Shown here: positions 48,022 to 56,594 of the stretch, piece after piece
Numbering within the stretch: the stretch's first letter is position 1
Layout: each line of letters starts with the position of its first letter
Assembly: GCF_003721435.2 (NCBI RefSeq)
Contig: NZ_CP054585.1
Span: forward strand, 310,001 to 374,000
Length of the DNA stretch: 64,000 nt
Source of the DNA: Halorubrum sp. CBA1229
Lineage (GTDB): Archaea > Halobacteriota > Halobacteria > Halobacteriales > Haloferacaceae
Direction: 5' to 3'
Position numbers and translations under genes: made by a program
Notes under the pieces: model-generated
Databases searched by the model: none
The model's input: the letters and a program-made list of their open reading frames with translations, nothing else
What the model was told of the DNA's origin: nothing

Positions 48022-49361
48022 GGCGTCACCGTCCGCCAGACGGTGCCCGGCCGGAGCAGATCAGTGGGCGCGACTTCCATCCCGACGACGCGGTAGAAGG
48101 CCTCCGAGAGATGCGGGTCGGTGTGGGCCTGACGGACCAGCCGCGAGAGGTAGGTGTCGAACATCGAAGCGCCCGGCGGCGTCGGTCCGGTGGTCTCCTC
48201 GAATGCGGCGTCGGACCCGACGGCCATCTGCCACGCGATGTCGACGACGTCCGCCGTCCGCTCGGCGAACCGTTCGCCGATGGGTCTGCCGCCGCTCGCG
48301 GCGAGCGTTTCGTGGAGCGTTAACGCCACTAAGGCGGCGACTGACATCCCTTGGCCGTAGATCGGGTTGAAGCTCGCGACCGCGTCGCCCACGACGACCA
48401 GGCCGCCGGGGAACCGGTCCAGCTCCTCGTAGCGAACTCGCCGGTTCGACGGGAAGGGGTACCGTTCGACGCCGGCGGACACCACCTCGTGCGAGGCGAG
48501 GATCGCTTCGATCTCCTCGATGGGGAGCTCCCGGGCGTACGGGAGGAACTCCTCGACGGTGGCGGGCGGGTCCATCTCGTGCATCCCACCGAGGGTCACA
48601 ACCCACTCGCCGCCTTCGACAGGGAAGGCAGCGCCCCCGCGGGTTCTGGGCGCCGACTGGGGGACGAACGGCATCCGGCGGTCCCCCTCCGGACGGTCGA
48701 CCCGAACGGTGCTGTAGACCATGTCGATCTCGACCTCTTCGACCGGGGGCTCACCGTAGCCGTTCTCGGCCAGCCAGGCCGGCGTTCGACTGGTCCGACC
48801 CGTCGCGTCGACGACCAGATCCGCATCCAGCGTCTCGAGTCCGTCGTCGCCCCTGACACGGACCCCGTCGATCCGGTCGCCGGCGGCGTCGGTCCGGTAG
48901 GCCGCGAACTGCGTCTCGTCCCGGACCGTCACCCCGTCCAAGTCGGCGAGGCGCCGGCGGACGACCGTCTCCAGGAGGGGCCTGCTCGCGCAGTACATCT
49001 CCATCCGCGTCGCCGGCGGAGTGAGGTAGCCGCCTTCGTCGTAGTGGCGCAGTTCTTGGCCCACGTCGATGATCAGCGCCCCGGCGTCGACGAGGTCCTC
49101 CCCGTATCCCGGGAAGAGGTCGCTGATGGTCGAACGGCCGGCCTCCAGAAGCACGTGTACGTGTTTCCCCTGAGGAACGCCGGCCCTCGTCTCGGGAGCC
49201 GTCGGCAGGGCGTCTCGTTCGACGACCGTGACCCGCTCGTAGGCGTCGTCGAGGACGCGGGCGGCCAGCAGCCCGGCCATGCTCGCTCCCAAGACCACTG
49301 CTCGTTCGCCCTTGGTCGATACCCGCTCTCCGTCGTATCTGAGGGTCTCGTCCAGCGTCAT
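48018..49361 (-). CDS. FAD-dependent monooxygenase/halogenase-like protein
   Basis: A 447-residue flavoprotein. It has AVVLGASMAGLLAARVLDDAYERVTVVERD (GxGxxG-type FAD motif) near residue 20, VVDATGRTSRTPAWL near residue 190, and GDAVASFNPIYGQGMSVAA near residue 345, the second FAD motif of the p-hydroxybenzoate hydroxylase/tryptophan halogenase class. It is translationally coupled to the downstream epoxide-hydrolase-like gene, suggesting oxidation followed by hydrolysis of an unsaturated or aromatic substrate. The substrate is unknown. Confidence 0.85.
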   Translation of the reverse strand: MTLDETLRYDGERVSTKGERAVVLGASMAGLLAARVLDDAYERVTVVERDALPTAPETRAGVPQGKHVHVLLEAGRSTISDLFPGYGEDLVDAGALIIDVGQELRHYDEGGYLTPPATRMEMYCASRPLLETVVRRRLADLDGVTVRDETQFAAYRTDAAGDRIDGVRVRGDDGLETLDADLVVDATGRTSRTPAWLAENGYGEPPVEEVEIDMVYSTVRVDRPEGDRRMPFVPQSAPRTRGGAAFPVEGGEWVVTLGGMHEMDPPATVEEFLPYARELPIEEIEAILASHEVVSAGVERYPFPSNRRVRYEELDRFPGGLVVVGDAVASFNPIYGQGMSVAALVALTLHETLAASGGRPIGERFAERTADVVDIAWQMAVGSDAAFEETTGPTPPGASMFDTYLSRLVRQAHTDPHLSEAFYRVVGMEVAPTDLLRPGTVWRTVTP

Positions 49362-49799
49362 AGCTCGATCGTCGGATGGTCCAGCTCTCCGGTGGGCGGC
49401 CCGATCTTGGTAACAGCTAACGCTTCTGTAGGATAATAAAGTCAACCCATAGAGACGATCGCCGGGGCGGCGAACGATCCGACGCCGGTCTCGGACGGTC
49501 CGAGGAGCGGCCGCGACCGTACCGCGGTACGAACCGCGCTCCGTCACGACTCTAACTGTCGTCGCTGCCGCTGACGCGGGAGGAAGCTCCGAACTCCGGC
49601 CGCGAGAACTCGCACGGGGCGCTCGCGTTCTGACGGGCGCTCGGAGGCGTGTGCCGGCGGCGTCGGTGCTCGCCCGTCGGTGTTCGCACAGTCGAACGTC
49701 ACGACGCCGTCGGCCGGAATTCACACGCTCGCTGTCGACACCGGCGCTGCGTTTCGGGTTCCAATTCATATAAGAACGCGGGGGCGGAACGGAGGGGTA
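49362..49799. other. Divergent intergenic region with promoters
   Basis: AT-rich TTTATTATCC on the - strand near 49425-49440 may be the promoter of the flavoprotein operon. TTCATATAA at 49765-49773 is centred 30 bases before the gshA start. The rest has no supported ORF or repeat. Confidence 0.5.
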
Positions 49800-50879
49800 A
49801 TGGATCTCGGTTCGCGGGACGCGTTCGCCAGCATGGGGACGCTCGGCATCGAGGAGGAGTTCTACATCGTGGATGCCGACGGTCGCCCGACGTCCGGAAC
49901 CGACGACCTCGTCTACGGCCGCGACCCGCCGAGCGAGGTGCCCGAGGGGTTCGACCACGAGCTGTTCCAGTGCACCATCGAGGCCCAGACGGAGCGCATC
50001 GAGGACCCCGCCGACGCCGAGGCCGCCCTGTCGACGGTGCGGGAGGCGCTTGTCGACCACGCCGCCGCGGACGGCTATCGGATCGCCGCCGCAGGGCTCC
50101 ACCCGGCGGCGAAGTGGCGGGAGCTGGACCACGTCGAGAAGCCGCGGTACACGGCGCAGCTCGACCGGATACAGTACCCGCAACACCGCAACACCACGGC
50201 CGGCCTCCACGTCCACGTCGGCGTCGACGACGCGGACAAGGCCGTGTGGATCGCCAATCGCCTCCGCTGGCACTGCCCCGTGCTGCTCGCCCTGTCCGCG
50301 AACTCGCCGTTCTGGAACGGCTTCGACACCGGGCTCGCGTCGGCCCGCGCGAAGGTCTTCGAGAACCTCCCGAACACCGGGATCCCCTCGGCGTTCGACG
50401 ACTTCGACGCCTTCCAGCGCTACGAGCGCCGCATGGTCGAACAGGGCTCTATCGCCGACCGCGGCGAGCTCTGGTTCGACGTCCGCCCGCACACCGGCCA
50501 CGGCACGGTCGAGGTGCGCGCCCCCGACGCCCAGCGCGACCCCGCGGTCACCCTCGCGCTGGTCGAGTACGTCCACGCGCTCGTGCTCGACTACGCCGAG
50601 CGCTACGCGGACGGCGAGTCCGCGCCGGCGCTCCGCCGCGAGCTCTTAGACGAGAACAAGTGGCGCGCGATCCGCCACGGCCACGACGCCTCGTTCGTCG
50701 CCCGGAGCGGCGAGGAGACGATCGCGCTCGGCGAGGTCGTCGACCGCGAGTGCGACCGCCTCGGCGTCTCGGGGATCCGCGACGTGTACGACGCCGAGAG
50801 CGGCGCGAAGCGCCAGCGACGGCTCCGCGAGGAGTCCGGCCTCGACGCGCTGTGCGAGGACCTGACCCTGTCGCCGTGA
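49800..50879 (+). CDS. gshA: Glutamate-cysteine ligase, archaeal carboxylate-amine ligase type
   Basis: A 359-residue protein from ATG 49800. [17 protein letters not shown] near residue 13 is the GCS2 metal/ATP-binding start, followed by [17 protein letters not shown] and HVHVGVDD near residue 140. Haloarchaea make gamma-glutamylcysteine, not glutathione, as their main thiol; a Haloferax GshA of this family is known. A TATA box lies 30 bases upstream. A second, longer member of the superfamily occurs at 59480. Confidence 0.88.
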   Translation: MDLGSRDAFASMGTLGIEEEFYIVDADGRPTSGTDDLVYGRDPPSEVPEGFDHELFQCTIEAQTERIEDPADAEAALSTVREALVDHAAADGYRIAAAGLHPAAKWRELDHVEKPRYTAQLDRIQYPQHRNTTAGLHVHVGVDDADKAVWIANRLRWHCPVLLALSANSPFWNGFDTGLASARAKVFENLPNTGIPSAFDDFDAFQRYERRMVEQGSIADRGELWFDVRPHTGHGTVEVRAPDAQRDPAVTLALVEYVHALVLDYAERYADGESAPALRRELLDENKWRAIRHGHDASFVARSGEETIALGEVVDRECDRLGVSGIRDVYDAESGAKRQRRLREESGLDALCEDLTLSP

Positions 50880-50984
50880 GGAACTGATCGACGAGGGGAC
50901 GGAGCCGTCGCATCGTCCCGTCGCGTTCCGTCGGAACGAAAGCGACGAGAAACGCTTTTGGGCGCGCGGACCCCACTCTCGGAC

Positions 50985-51626
50985 ATGACAAGCGACGAGT
51001 TCGACGGCGATCCCGTCCCGGATCCGGACGACGACGACCTCGGGGCGGCGGAGGGCGGTGACGAGTCGCCGACCGAGCGGACCCGAGAGGAGCTCCGCAA
51101 GACCAAAGAGCGGCTCGGCGAGGGCGCCGACAAGGCGGTCAAGGGGTTCGACGACAACGTCGTCGACCTGCTGGCGTGGCTGCTCGACACCGAGACCCGG
51201 GCGCGGATCTACGTCTACCTGCGGGACAACCCGAACAGCACCAGCGATGAGGTCGCCGACGGCACCGGGCTCTACCCCAGCACGGTCCGCGAGGCGCTCG
51301 CGGAGCTCCACGACGAGGAGAAGGTCGAGCGCGACAAGCGCGAGGCGAGCGGCGCCGGCAACAACCCCTACGAGTACGAGGCGATCGCGCCGAGCGAGCT
51401 GGTCCGGGGCGTCGTCGGCGACGTCCAGCGCGAGCTGAACGCCGTCTTCAACCTCGACCGCCGGCTCGGCGGCGAGTCCCCGGACGGCGACGCGGAGCCG
51501 GTCCAAATCTCCGTCGGCGGCGACGGGGAGAGCGGCGACGGAGGAGTCGACGAGGACGACGACGCCGGAGTCGGCGAGGACGACGACGCCGATGCGGACG
51601 GCACTGGCGACGACGACGACCGATAG
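50985..51626 (+). CDS. Winged-helix transcriptional regulator
   Basis: A 213-residue protein from ATG 50985. Acidic low-complexity ends flank a central winged helix (DTETRARIYVYLRDNPNSTSDEVADGTGLYPSTVREALAELHDEEKVERDKREA). This pattern is a frequent haloarchaeal regulator of the ArsR/MarR-like type. The C-terminal tail is almost pure Asp/Glu/Gly. The target is unknown. Confidence 0.8.
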   Translation: MTSDEFDGDPVPDPDDDDLGAAEGGDESPTERTREELRKTKERLGEGADKAVKGFDDNVVDLLAWLLDTETRARIYVYLRDNPNSTSDEVADGTGLYPSTVREALAELHDEEKVERDKREASGAGNNPYEYEAIAPSELVRGVVGDVQRELNAVFNLDRRLGGESPDGDAEPVQISVGGDGESGDGGVDEDDDAGVGEDDDADADGTGDDDDR

Positions 51627-51729
51627 CGACGACGACGACCGAGCGGCCGGGGGCGGCGCGCGCCGGTGCTGCCCGCGAACCGAGTCCGGCTTCGGGACAA
51701 TTTAAGTTCCGGCCGCGCAACCGACGGAC

Positions 51730-52224
51730 ATGAACGTCGCGCTTGGTGGCACCTTCGACCCCGTTCACGACGGCCACCGGAAGCTGTTCGAACGGGCGTT
51801 CGAGTTGGGGGACGTCACCGTCGGCCTCACGTCCGACGAGCTCGCGCCGAAGACCCGACACGTCGAGCGCTACGTCCGCCCGTACGACCGCCGCAAGCGC
51901 GACCTGGAGGCCGAGCTGGAGCCGCGGGCCGAGAAGCACGACCGCGAGTTCGCGGTCCGCGAGCTCACCGAGCCGACCGGCATCGCCGTCGAGCCCGAGT
52001 TCGACGCGCTGATCGTCTCGCCCGAGACGAAGGCCGGCGGCGAGCGGATCAACGAGATCCGCCGCGAACACGGCCACGACCCGCTCGAGCTGGTCGTCGT
52101 CGACCACGTCCAAGCCGAGGACGGCGAACGCATCTCCTCGACGCGGATCGTCGCGGGCGAGATCGACGAGCACGGCAACCGCACGCCCGACCGCGAGGGC
52201 CGCGGCGCGACCCGACCGGAATGA
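51730..52224 (+). CDS. coaD: Phosphopantetheine adenylyltransferase, archaeal type
   Basis: A 164-residue cytidylyltransferase-fold enzyme. MNVALGGTFDPVHDGHRKLFERAF carries the T/HxGH-type nucleotide-binding motif, and ISSTRI near residue 137 is the second signature. It transfers AMP to 4'-phosphopantetheine, giving dephospho-CoA. CAATTTAAG at 51698-51706 is a TATA-like box 28 bases upstream. The stop overlaps the next ATG (ATGA). Confidence 0.93.
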   Translation: MNVALGGTFDPVHDGHRKLFERAFELGDVTVGLTSDELAPKTRHVERYVRPYDRRKRDLEAELEPRAEKHDREFAVRELTEPTGIAVEPEFDALIVSPETKAGGERINEIRREHGHDPLELVVVDHVQAEDGERISSTRIVAGEIDEHGNRTPDREGRGATRPE

Positions 52225-52793
52225 CCCCGGACGACGACCCCGGACATCTCGCCCGCGTCGCCCTCGGCGAGACCGGGTTCGAGCGCGCGGCCGTCTGGAG
52301 CGCGGTCGGCTTCGCGGTCTCGTACGTCGCCTTCGACGCGGCCGCGATCGCCGGCGCGCTCGCGGGCCTGACTCCCGCCGCCTCCGCCGTCCCCGTCGGC
52401 CCCGCGGTCTCCGCGGGATCGGTCCTCGCCGCGTCGGGCGTCGTCGCGGCGGTCGCCGCGGTCCTCGCCGCGCTGACCGCCGTCGGGGCGGTCGCGTTCG
52501 CCGCGGTCGGCGCCGGCGCGCTCCCCGCGGTGCTGCTCGCGTACGGCCCCCTCGCCGCCGTGCTCCTCCGCACGGTCGGCCCCGCCCCCTACGCGATCGA
52601 CCTCACCGGCCCGCTCTCCTTCGGAGCCGCGGTCGCCGTCCCACTCGGGCTCGCCCTCGCGGCCGCGGTCGCGATCGGCCTCGCGGGCTACGCGATCGGA
52701 CGCGTCGTCGCCGGTATCGGTCGCGGTGGCGAGGGAGAGAGCGATACGGCCGCCACAGAGGACGAAGACGCGAACGCGAGCGCGAGCGACTGA
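52221..52793 (+). CDS. Alanine/valine-rich membrane protein
   Basis: A 190-residue protein with start in the ATGA overlap with coaD. At least five hydrophobic, very Ala/Val/Gly-rich helices are followed by an acidic tail (GGEGESDTAATEDEDANASASD). It is co-translated with coaD but has no visible link to CoA synthesis. The function is unknown. Confidence 0.65.
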   Translation: MTPDDDPGHLARVALGETGFERAAVWSAVGFAVSYVAFDAAAIAGALAGLTPAASAVPVGPAVSAGSVLAASGVVAAVAAVLAALTAVGAVAFAAVGAGALPAVLLAYGPLAAVLLRTVGPAPYAIDLTGPLSFGAAVAVPLGLALAAAVAIGLAGYAIGRVVAGIGRGGEGESDTAATEDEDANASASD

Positions 52794-52815
52794 CGCGAAC
52801 GACTCGTCCGGGCGA

Positions 52816-54246
52816 TTACTCTGCGTCGAGCGTCCCGTTGAGCACCTTCGCCGCGACGAGGATCGGATCCCACACCGGGCTGAACGGCGGCGCGTACGCC
52901 AAGTCGAGTCGCTCGACCTCCGGGACGGTCATGTCGGCCTCCAGCGCGGTCGCGAGCGTGTCGATCCGGACCGCGGCGCGGTCGGGCCCGACGATGCTTC
53001 CGCCGAGCAGGCGACCGGAGTCGCGGTCGGCGACGAGCGTCACGTCGGTCGGCGCCGCGCCCGGGTAGTAGCCCGACCGCGAGCCGGCGGTGACGGTCTC
53101 GCGGACCGGGTCGAAGCCGGCATCGCGGGCGGCTTCCTCCTCGACGAGGCCGACGCGGCCGGCCTCCATGTCGAACGCCTTCACGACGGCGGTGCCTGCG
53201 ATGTCACCCACGGGAGAGGGGTCGCCCGCGACGGTGGCGCCGATCGCCCGCCCGGCGCGGTTCGCGGTGAGGCCGAGCGGCATCCACGCCGGCTCGCCGG
53301 TGACGGCGTGTCTCGCGGTCGCGCAGTCGCCGGCGGCGTACACGTCCGGCAGGCTCGTCCGGCCGTGCTCGTCGGTCAGTATCGCGCCCCCCTCGCCGAG
53401 CTCGACGCCGGTCCCGTCGAGCAGCTCCGTGTTCGGTTCGATTCCGACGCCGACGACCGCCATGTCGACGGGGAACACCTCTCCGTCGAAGCCGACGGCC
53501 TCGATCCGGTCGTCGCCGACGAGCCGGTCGACGGGGCTCCCCGTGTGGACCGTCACGCCCCGTTCGACCAGTTCCGCCGCGACGCGCTCGCCGACCGCCT
53601 CGCCGAACGGCGGGAGCAGGTGGTCGGAGCGCTGGAAGAGGTGGACGTCGAGGTCGCGACCGGAGAGCGCCTCCGCCATCTCGACGCCGACGTAGCCGCC
53701 GCCGACGATCGCCGCCGTCTCGGGGGCCGGCATCGCGGCGTTGCGCTCGACGCGCTCGCGGTCGACCGCGCTCACGTCGGCGCGGTTCGGGTCGTACGCG
53801 TCCGGCTCGGCGACGTACGCGTCGATCGCGGCCGCGGCGTCCATGTTGTGGAGGGTGAAGGCGCCGTCGACGCCGCGCACGTCGAACGGCCCGGTCGACG
53901 CGCGCCCGCCGGTCGCGACGAGGAGGTCGCCGTAGGACTGCTTGAAGGCGTCGCCGTCGGCGGTCTCGACCGCGACGGTCTTCTCGTCCGGGTCGACGCC
54001 GACGACCTCGTGGCCGCGCCGGAGGTCGATCCCCCGCTCGTCGACGTCGCTCGGGGACAGCGACAGGAGGTTCGACAGCCGTTCGATCCGGCCTTCGATG
54101 AAGTACGGCATCCCGCAGTAGGCGTACGAGATCCACCGCCCCTTCTCGAAGACGAGTACCTCGCGGTCGGGCGCCTCGCGGCGGAACTTGCTGGCGGCGC
54201 TCAGCCCGGCGGCGTCGGCGCCGACCACGACGAAGGGATCGCTCAT
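52816..54246 (-). CDS. CoA-disulfide reductase / NADH oxidase-like flavoenzyme
   Basis: A 476-residue FAD- and NAD(P)-binding protein. The N-terminal FAD motif is VVVGADAAGLSAASKFR, with the single redox Cys in ISYAYCGMPYFIEG near residue 44, as in CoA-disulfide reductases and NADH oxidases. A second Rossmann motif is AAIVGGGYVGVEMAEAL near residue 183, and the C-terminal dimer domain has GSIVGPDRAAVRIDTLATA. It probably reduces CoA disulfide or a similar thiol dimer, or oxygen. It fits the thiol-related genes in this part of the window. Confidence 0.86.
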   Translation of the reverse strand: MSDPFVVVGADAAGLSAASKFRREAPDREVLVFEKGRWISYAYCGMPYFIEGRIERLSNLLSLSPSDVDERGIDLRRGHEVVGVDPDEKTVAVETADGDAFKQSYGDLLVATGGRASTGPFDVRGVDGAFTLHNMDAAAAIDAYVAEPDAYDPNRADVSAVDRERVERNAAMPAPETAAIVGGGYVGVEMAEALSGRDLDVHLFQRSDHLLPPFGEAVGERVAAELVERGVTVHTGSPVDRLVGDDRIEAVGFDGEVFPVDMAVVGVGIEPNTELLDGTGVELGEGGAILTDEHGRTSLPDVYAAGDCATARHAVTGEPAWMPLGLTANRAGRAIGATVAGDPSPVGDIAGTAVVKAFDMEAGRVGLVEEEAARDAGFDPVRETVTAGSRSGYYPGAAPTDVTLVADRDSGRLLGGSIVGPDRAAVRIDTLATALEADMTVPEVERLDLAYAPPFSPVWDPILVAAKVLNGTLDAE

Positions 54247-54361
54247 GAATCCGACGACGGCGGGACCGCACAAAAAGCCATGCCGCGGGTGCGGCGCGCG
54301 CGCCGCTCCGTGGTCGGCGGGTTAGGCGTGGTCCGCGCCCTCCGTTGCGGGCTCGGACCGA

Positions 54362-54847
54362 TTACGCCGCGTCGTCGTCGCCAGCGGCCGCGTCGTCGTC
54401 GCCAGCGGCCGCATCGTCGTCGGCCAGCCGGGATAGCGTTTCGCGGGCGTTCTCGACGGCCGCCTCCTGCTTCGCCGGGTACGCCTCCACCTTCGCGCGG
54501 ACGGTGATCCCGGGCCCGAGCCGAACGTCGCCGCGGAACGCGGCCTGCTTGTCGACGCGGAGGAACAGCGCGCAGTTGTCGTCGACGCGCTGGTCGAGCT
54601 CGTCGATCACGCGGTCGACGTCGTCGAGGTCGGCCAAGGCGTCGAGGACGTGGCGCATCCCGTCGGCGTTCTCGATCCGGGCGGAGAGGACGACGATCCG
54701 GTCGCCGTGGTGACCGACGTTCTCGACGCGGTCGATCTCGGCGTCCTCGGGGAGGAACGTGCGGAGGGCGTCTTCGACCCGCTTCTCGTCCTCGGTGGCG
54801 TACGAGAACGCCCGGAGGTCGACGTAGTGGAAGGGGACTTTGGCCAT
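54362..54847 (-). CDS. RNA-binding protein (COG1325-like, exosome-associated)
   Basis: A 161-residue protein starting MAKVPFHYVDLRAFSYATEDEKRVEDALRTFLPEDAEI. This opening is typical of the archaeal RNA_binding family (PF01877), often linked to ribosomal or exosome genes. The core LRTFLPEDAEIDRVENVGHHGDRIVVLSARIEN is an alpha/beta RNA-binding fold. The C-terminus has a duplicated GDDDAAA, from an 18- to 21-bp repeat near 54370-54420. A role in RNA processing is inferred. Confidence 0.78.
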   Translation of the reverse strand: MAKVPFHYVDLRAFSYATEDEKRVEDALRTFLPEDAEIDRVENVGHHGDRIVVLSARIENADGMRHVLDALADLDDVDRVIDELDQRVDDNCALFLRVDKQAAFRGDVRLGPGITVRAKVEAYPAKQEAAVENARETLSRLADDDAAAGDDDAAAGDDDAA

Positions 54848-54869
54848 GCGGGTCGGGAAAGGGGGGCGG

Positions 54870-55058
54870 TTACTCCTCGCTCTCGACGGCGTCGAGCGCG
54901 TCCTCGGGGACGCCCGTCTCCTGACCGTCCTCGAAGCTGACCGTGTAGGTCGCGTCGCCGAACATCGTCTCCATCACCTGCGTGATCGTGCCCGTCTCGC
55001 CGTCGTACTCGCTGTGCTTGTCGTGGAGCACGACCTCGTCTTCCTTCTCGAAGCTCAT
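54870..55058 (-). CDS. Small SH3-like/KOW-type protein (62 aa)
   Basis: A 62-residue acidic protein (MSFEKEDEVVLHDKHSEYDGETGTITQVMETMFGD...). The pattern hydrophobic-D-GETGTI-x-QV resembles KOW/SH3-like beta-barrels, or DUF1918-type stress proteins. It is co-oriented with the RNA-binding protein gene and 22 bases upstream of it, so the two probably form an operon. Confidence 0.7.
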   Translation of the reverse strand: MSFEKEDEVVLHDKHSEYDGETGTITQVMETMFGDATYTVSFEDGQETGVPEDALDAVESEE

Positions 55059-55246
55059 GGCGTTCAGTTCCGGTGGGACGGTTAAAAGCGCGCGGATCCG
55101 GAGCGGCGGAGCGCGGTCGTGGGGGTGAGCGAACGGCGGTCGCGGGGGTGCGGGCGGCGCGCGAGCCACGCGGGGCCGCGAGGAGCACAGCGGGACCCGG
55201 CCGCGAGCAACACGGGAAGCCACACGGCCGCGAGCAACACGGGAAG

Positions 55247-55828
55247 TCACACGGCCGCGAGCAACACGGCGGCCAGCGACACCGCCAGGACAACGCCGAC
55301 GACGACCGAGACGACCACGCTGTCGATCGTGAGCGCGAGGGCGACGCCGGCGACGACGGCGAGGAAGCCGAGGGCGGCCGCCGGCAGCCCGCCGCGCTCC
55401 ACGAGGCCGACGACCGCGTTCGCGGCGCGCTGCCGCGGCGGTGGGTCCGGCGGCCGCTCCGGCGGCTTCGCGAGCGTCTCGTCGACGGCGACCTCGTCGG
55501 CCCCGGCGTCCGGCGGCGGCTCGATCCGGACGTCGACGTACCGGGTGTTCGAGCCGTAGCCGGTGACGATCTTCAGCTTCCCCGTGACCGGCTCGTCGAC
55601 CTCGTCGACGGTGACGTGGACCCGTCTGGTCGACTCGTCGTCGACGAAGTGGTTCGTCTCGCCGATCGAACAGGCGCGGTCGAGCTCGTCGGCGAAGTGC
55701 AGGTGGACGTGCGTCGACCGACCGAGGTTCTCGAAGGCGATCGAGAAGTGACCGGTCGTCTCGAACCGGTCCGGTGCCCGGATCGAGTGGACGGCGTCCC
55801 CGTTCAGTTCGACGGCGAGTGTCGGCAC
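55247..55828 (-). CDS. Haloarchaeal protein with C-terminal membrane helices (DUF7524-like)
   Basis: A 193-residue protein. A beta-rich N-terminal domain (SIAFENLGRSTHVHLHFADELDRA) is followed by a proline-rich linker (PPERPPDPPPRQ) and then two membrane segments at the C-terminus (AALGFLAVVAGVALALTIDS, VVVSVVVGVVLAVSLAAVLLA). This tail-anchored layout occurs across haloarchaea. The function is unknown. Confidence 0.7.
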   Translation of the reverse strand: MPTLAVELNGDAVHSIRAPDRFETTGHFSIAFENLGRSTHVHLHFADELDRACSIGETNHFVDDESTRRVHVTVDEVDEPVTGKLKIVTGYGSNTRYVDVRIEPPPDAGADEVAVDETLAKPPERPPDPPPRQRAANAVVGLVERGGLPAAALGFLAVVAGVALALTIDSVVVSVVVGVVLAVSLAAVLLAAV

Positions 55829-55876
55829 GTACGGGTCGACGAACTCACACTAAAAAAAGATGCAGTACGATTCGGA

Positions 55877-56071
55877 CTACGCGGCCGCTTCCTCGCGCAT
55901 GTCCGGCGGGAGGAGGTTCGGGATCCCGTCCTCGATGGGGTACGTCTCCCCGCACTCGGCGCAGGTGAGCGTGCCGGCGAGGATCTCCTCCTCGTCTCGG
56001 TCGTCGACGTCGAGTTCGAGGTCGGCCTTGTCAAGCGGGCAGCAGACGACGTCCATCAGGGACTCTTTCAT
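55877..56071 (-). CDS. trm112: Trm112-family zinc-ribbon protein
   Basis: A 64-residue protein: MDVVCCPLDKADLELDV at the start, CAECGETYPIEDGIPNLLPPDMR at the end. The two Cys pairs and the Y-P-I-x-D-GIP-x-LLP ending define the Trm112/UPF0434 group. In Haloferax, Trm112 activates several SAM-dependent methyltransferases that modify tRNA, rRNA and release factors. The start at 56071 gives the normal length. Confidence 0.88.
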   Translation of the reverse strand: MKESLMDVVCCPLDKADLELDVDDRDEEEILAGTLTCAECGETYPIEDGIPNLLPPDMREEAAA

Positions 56072-56145
56072 ACCACCTCGTTCGCGTGGACCGATAAAAA
56101 AGCGTGCGGGTCGGGCGCGCCGGGACGAGCGCAACCGCGGTCGAC

Positions 56146-56225
56146 GCACCGAGGGGTCGCTGTCCCGACCCTCGATGGCAACGACGCGCCGAGAGGTCGC
56201 CGTCCCGACCCTCGATGGCAACGAC
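56146..56225. repeat. 40-bp tandem duplication
   Basis: Two units of about 40 bp, each ending GTCCCGACCCTCGATGGCAA, run end to end between trm112 and rnp4. They differ at about four positions. They may have arisen by slippage; no regulatory meaning is evident. Confidence 0.75.
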
Positions 56226-56253
56226 TTTGCCGGTCCGACACGCCCGGCGAGAC

Positions 56254-56532
56254 ATGGGGATCCCGTCGGAACGGATCGAGCGCCTGTTGACGCTCGCCCG
56301 CGAGGCGGTCGTCGACGGCGAGTACGACCGCTCCCGGGAGTACGTCGCGCTCGCGCGCCGGATCGCGGAGCGGAACCGCTGCGGCCTCCCGGCCGACTTC
56401 TCCCGGCGGACCTGCGACGACTGCGACGTCTACCTCCGGCCCGGGAAGACGGGCCGCGTCCGGCTCCGGCCCGGCCGCGTCGTGGTCCGCTGCCGCGAGT
56501 GCGGGTCGACGGCGCGGTACCCGTTCGACTGA
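56254..56532 (+). CDS. rnp4: Ribonuclease P protein component 4
   Basis: A 92-residue protein homologous to Rpp21/Rpr2. A helical N-terminus (RIERLLTLAREAVVDGEYDRSREYVALARRIAERNRCGLP) is followed by the zinc-binding pairs C-D-D-C and C-R-E-C. The arginine-rich RPGKTGRVRLRPGRVVV contacts RNA. It helps RNase P cut the 5' leader of pre-tRNAs, and would be one of the enzymes processing the array at 4-6 kb. Confidence 0.92.
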   Translation: MGIPSERIERLLTLAREAVVDGEYDRSREYVALARRIAERNRCGLPADFSRRTCDDCDVYLRPGKTGRVRLRPGRVVVRCRECGSTARYPFD

Positions 56533-56564
56533 CCGCGACGCCGCATTCCGCCGCTGTCGTTACG

Positions 56565-56573
56565 CTTTATAAA
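56565..56573 (+). promoter_or_regulatory. TATA box for the aldo/keto reductase
   Basis: CTTTATAAA is centred about 26 bases before the ATG at 56595, the spacing of a leaderless haloarchaeal promoter. Confidence 0.6.
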
Positions 56574-56594
56574 CCGCCGCCGAGAGAGTCGGGT

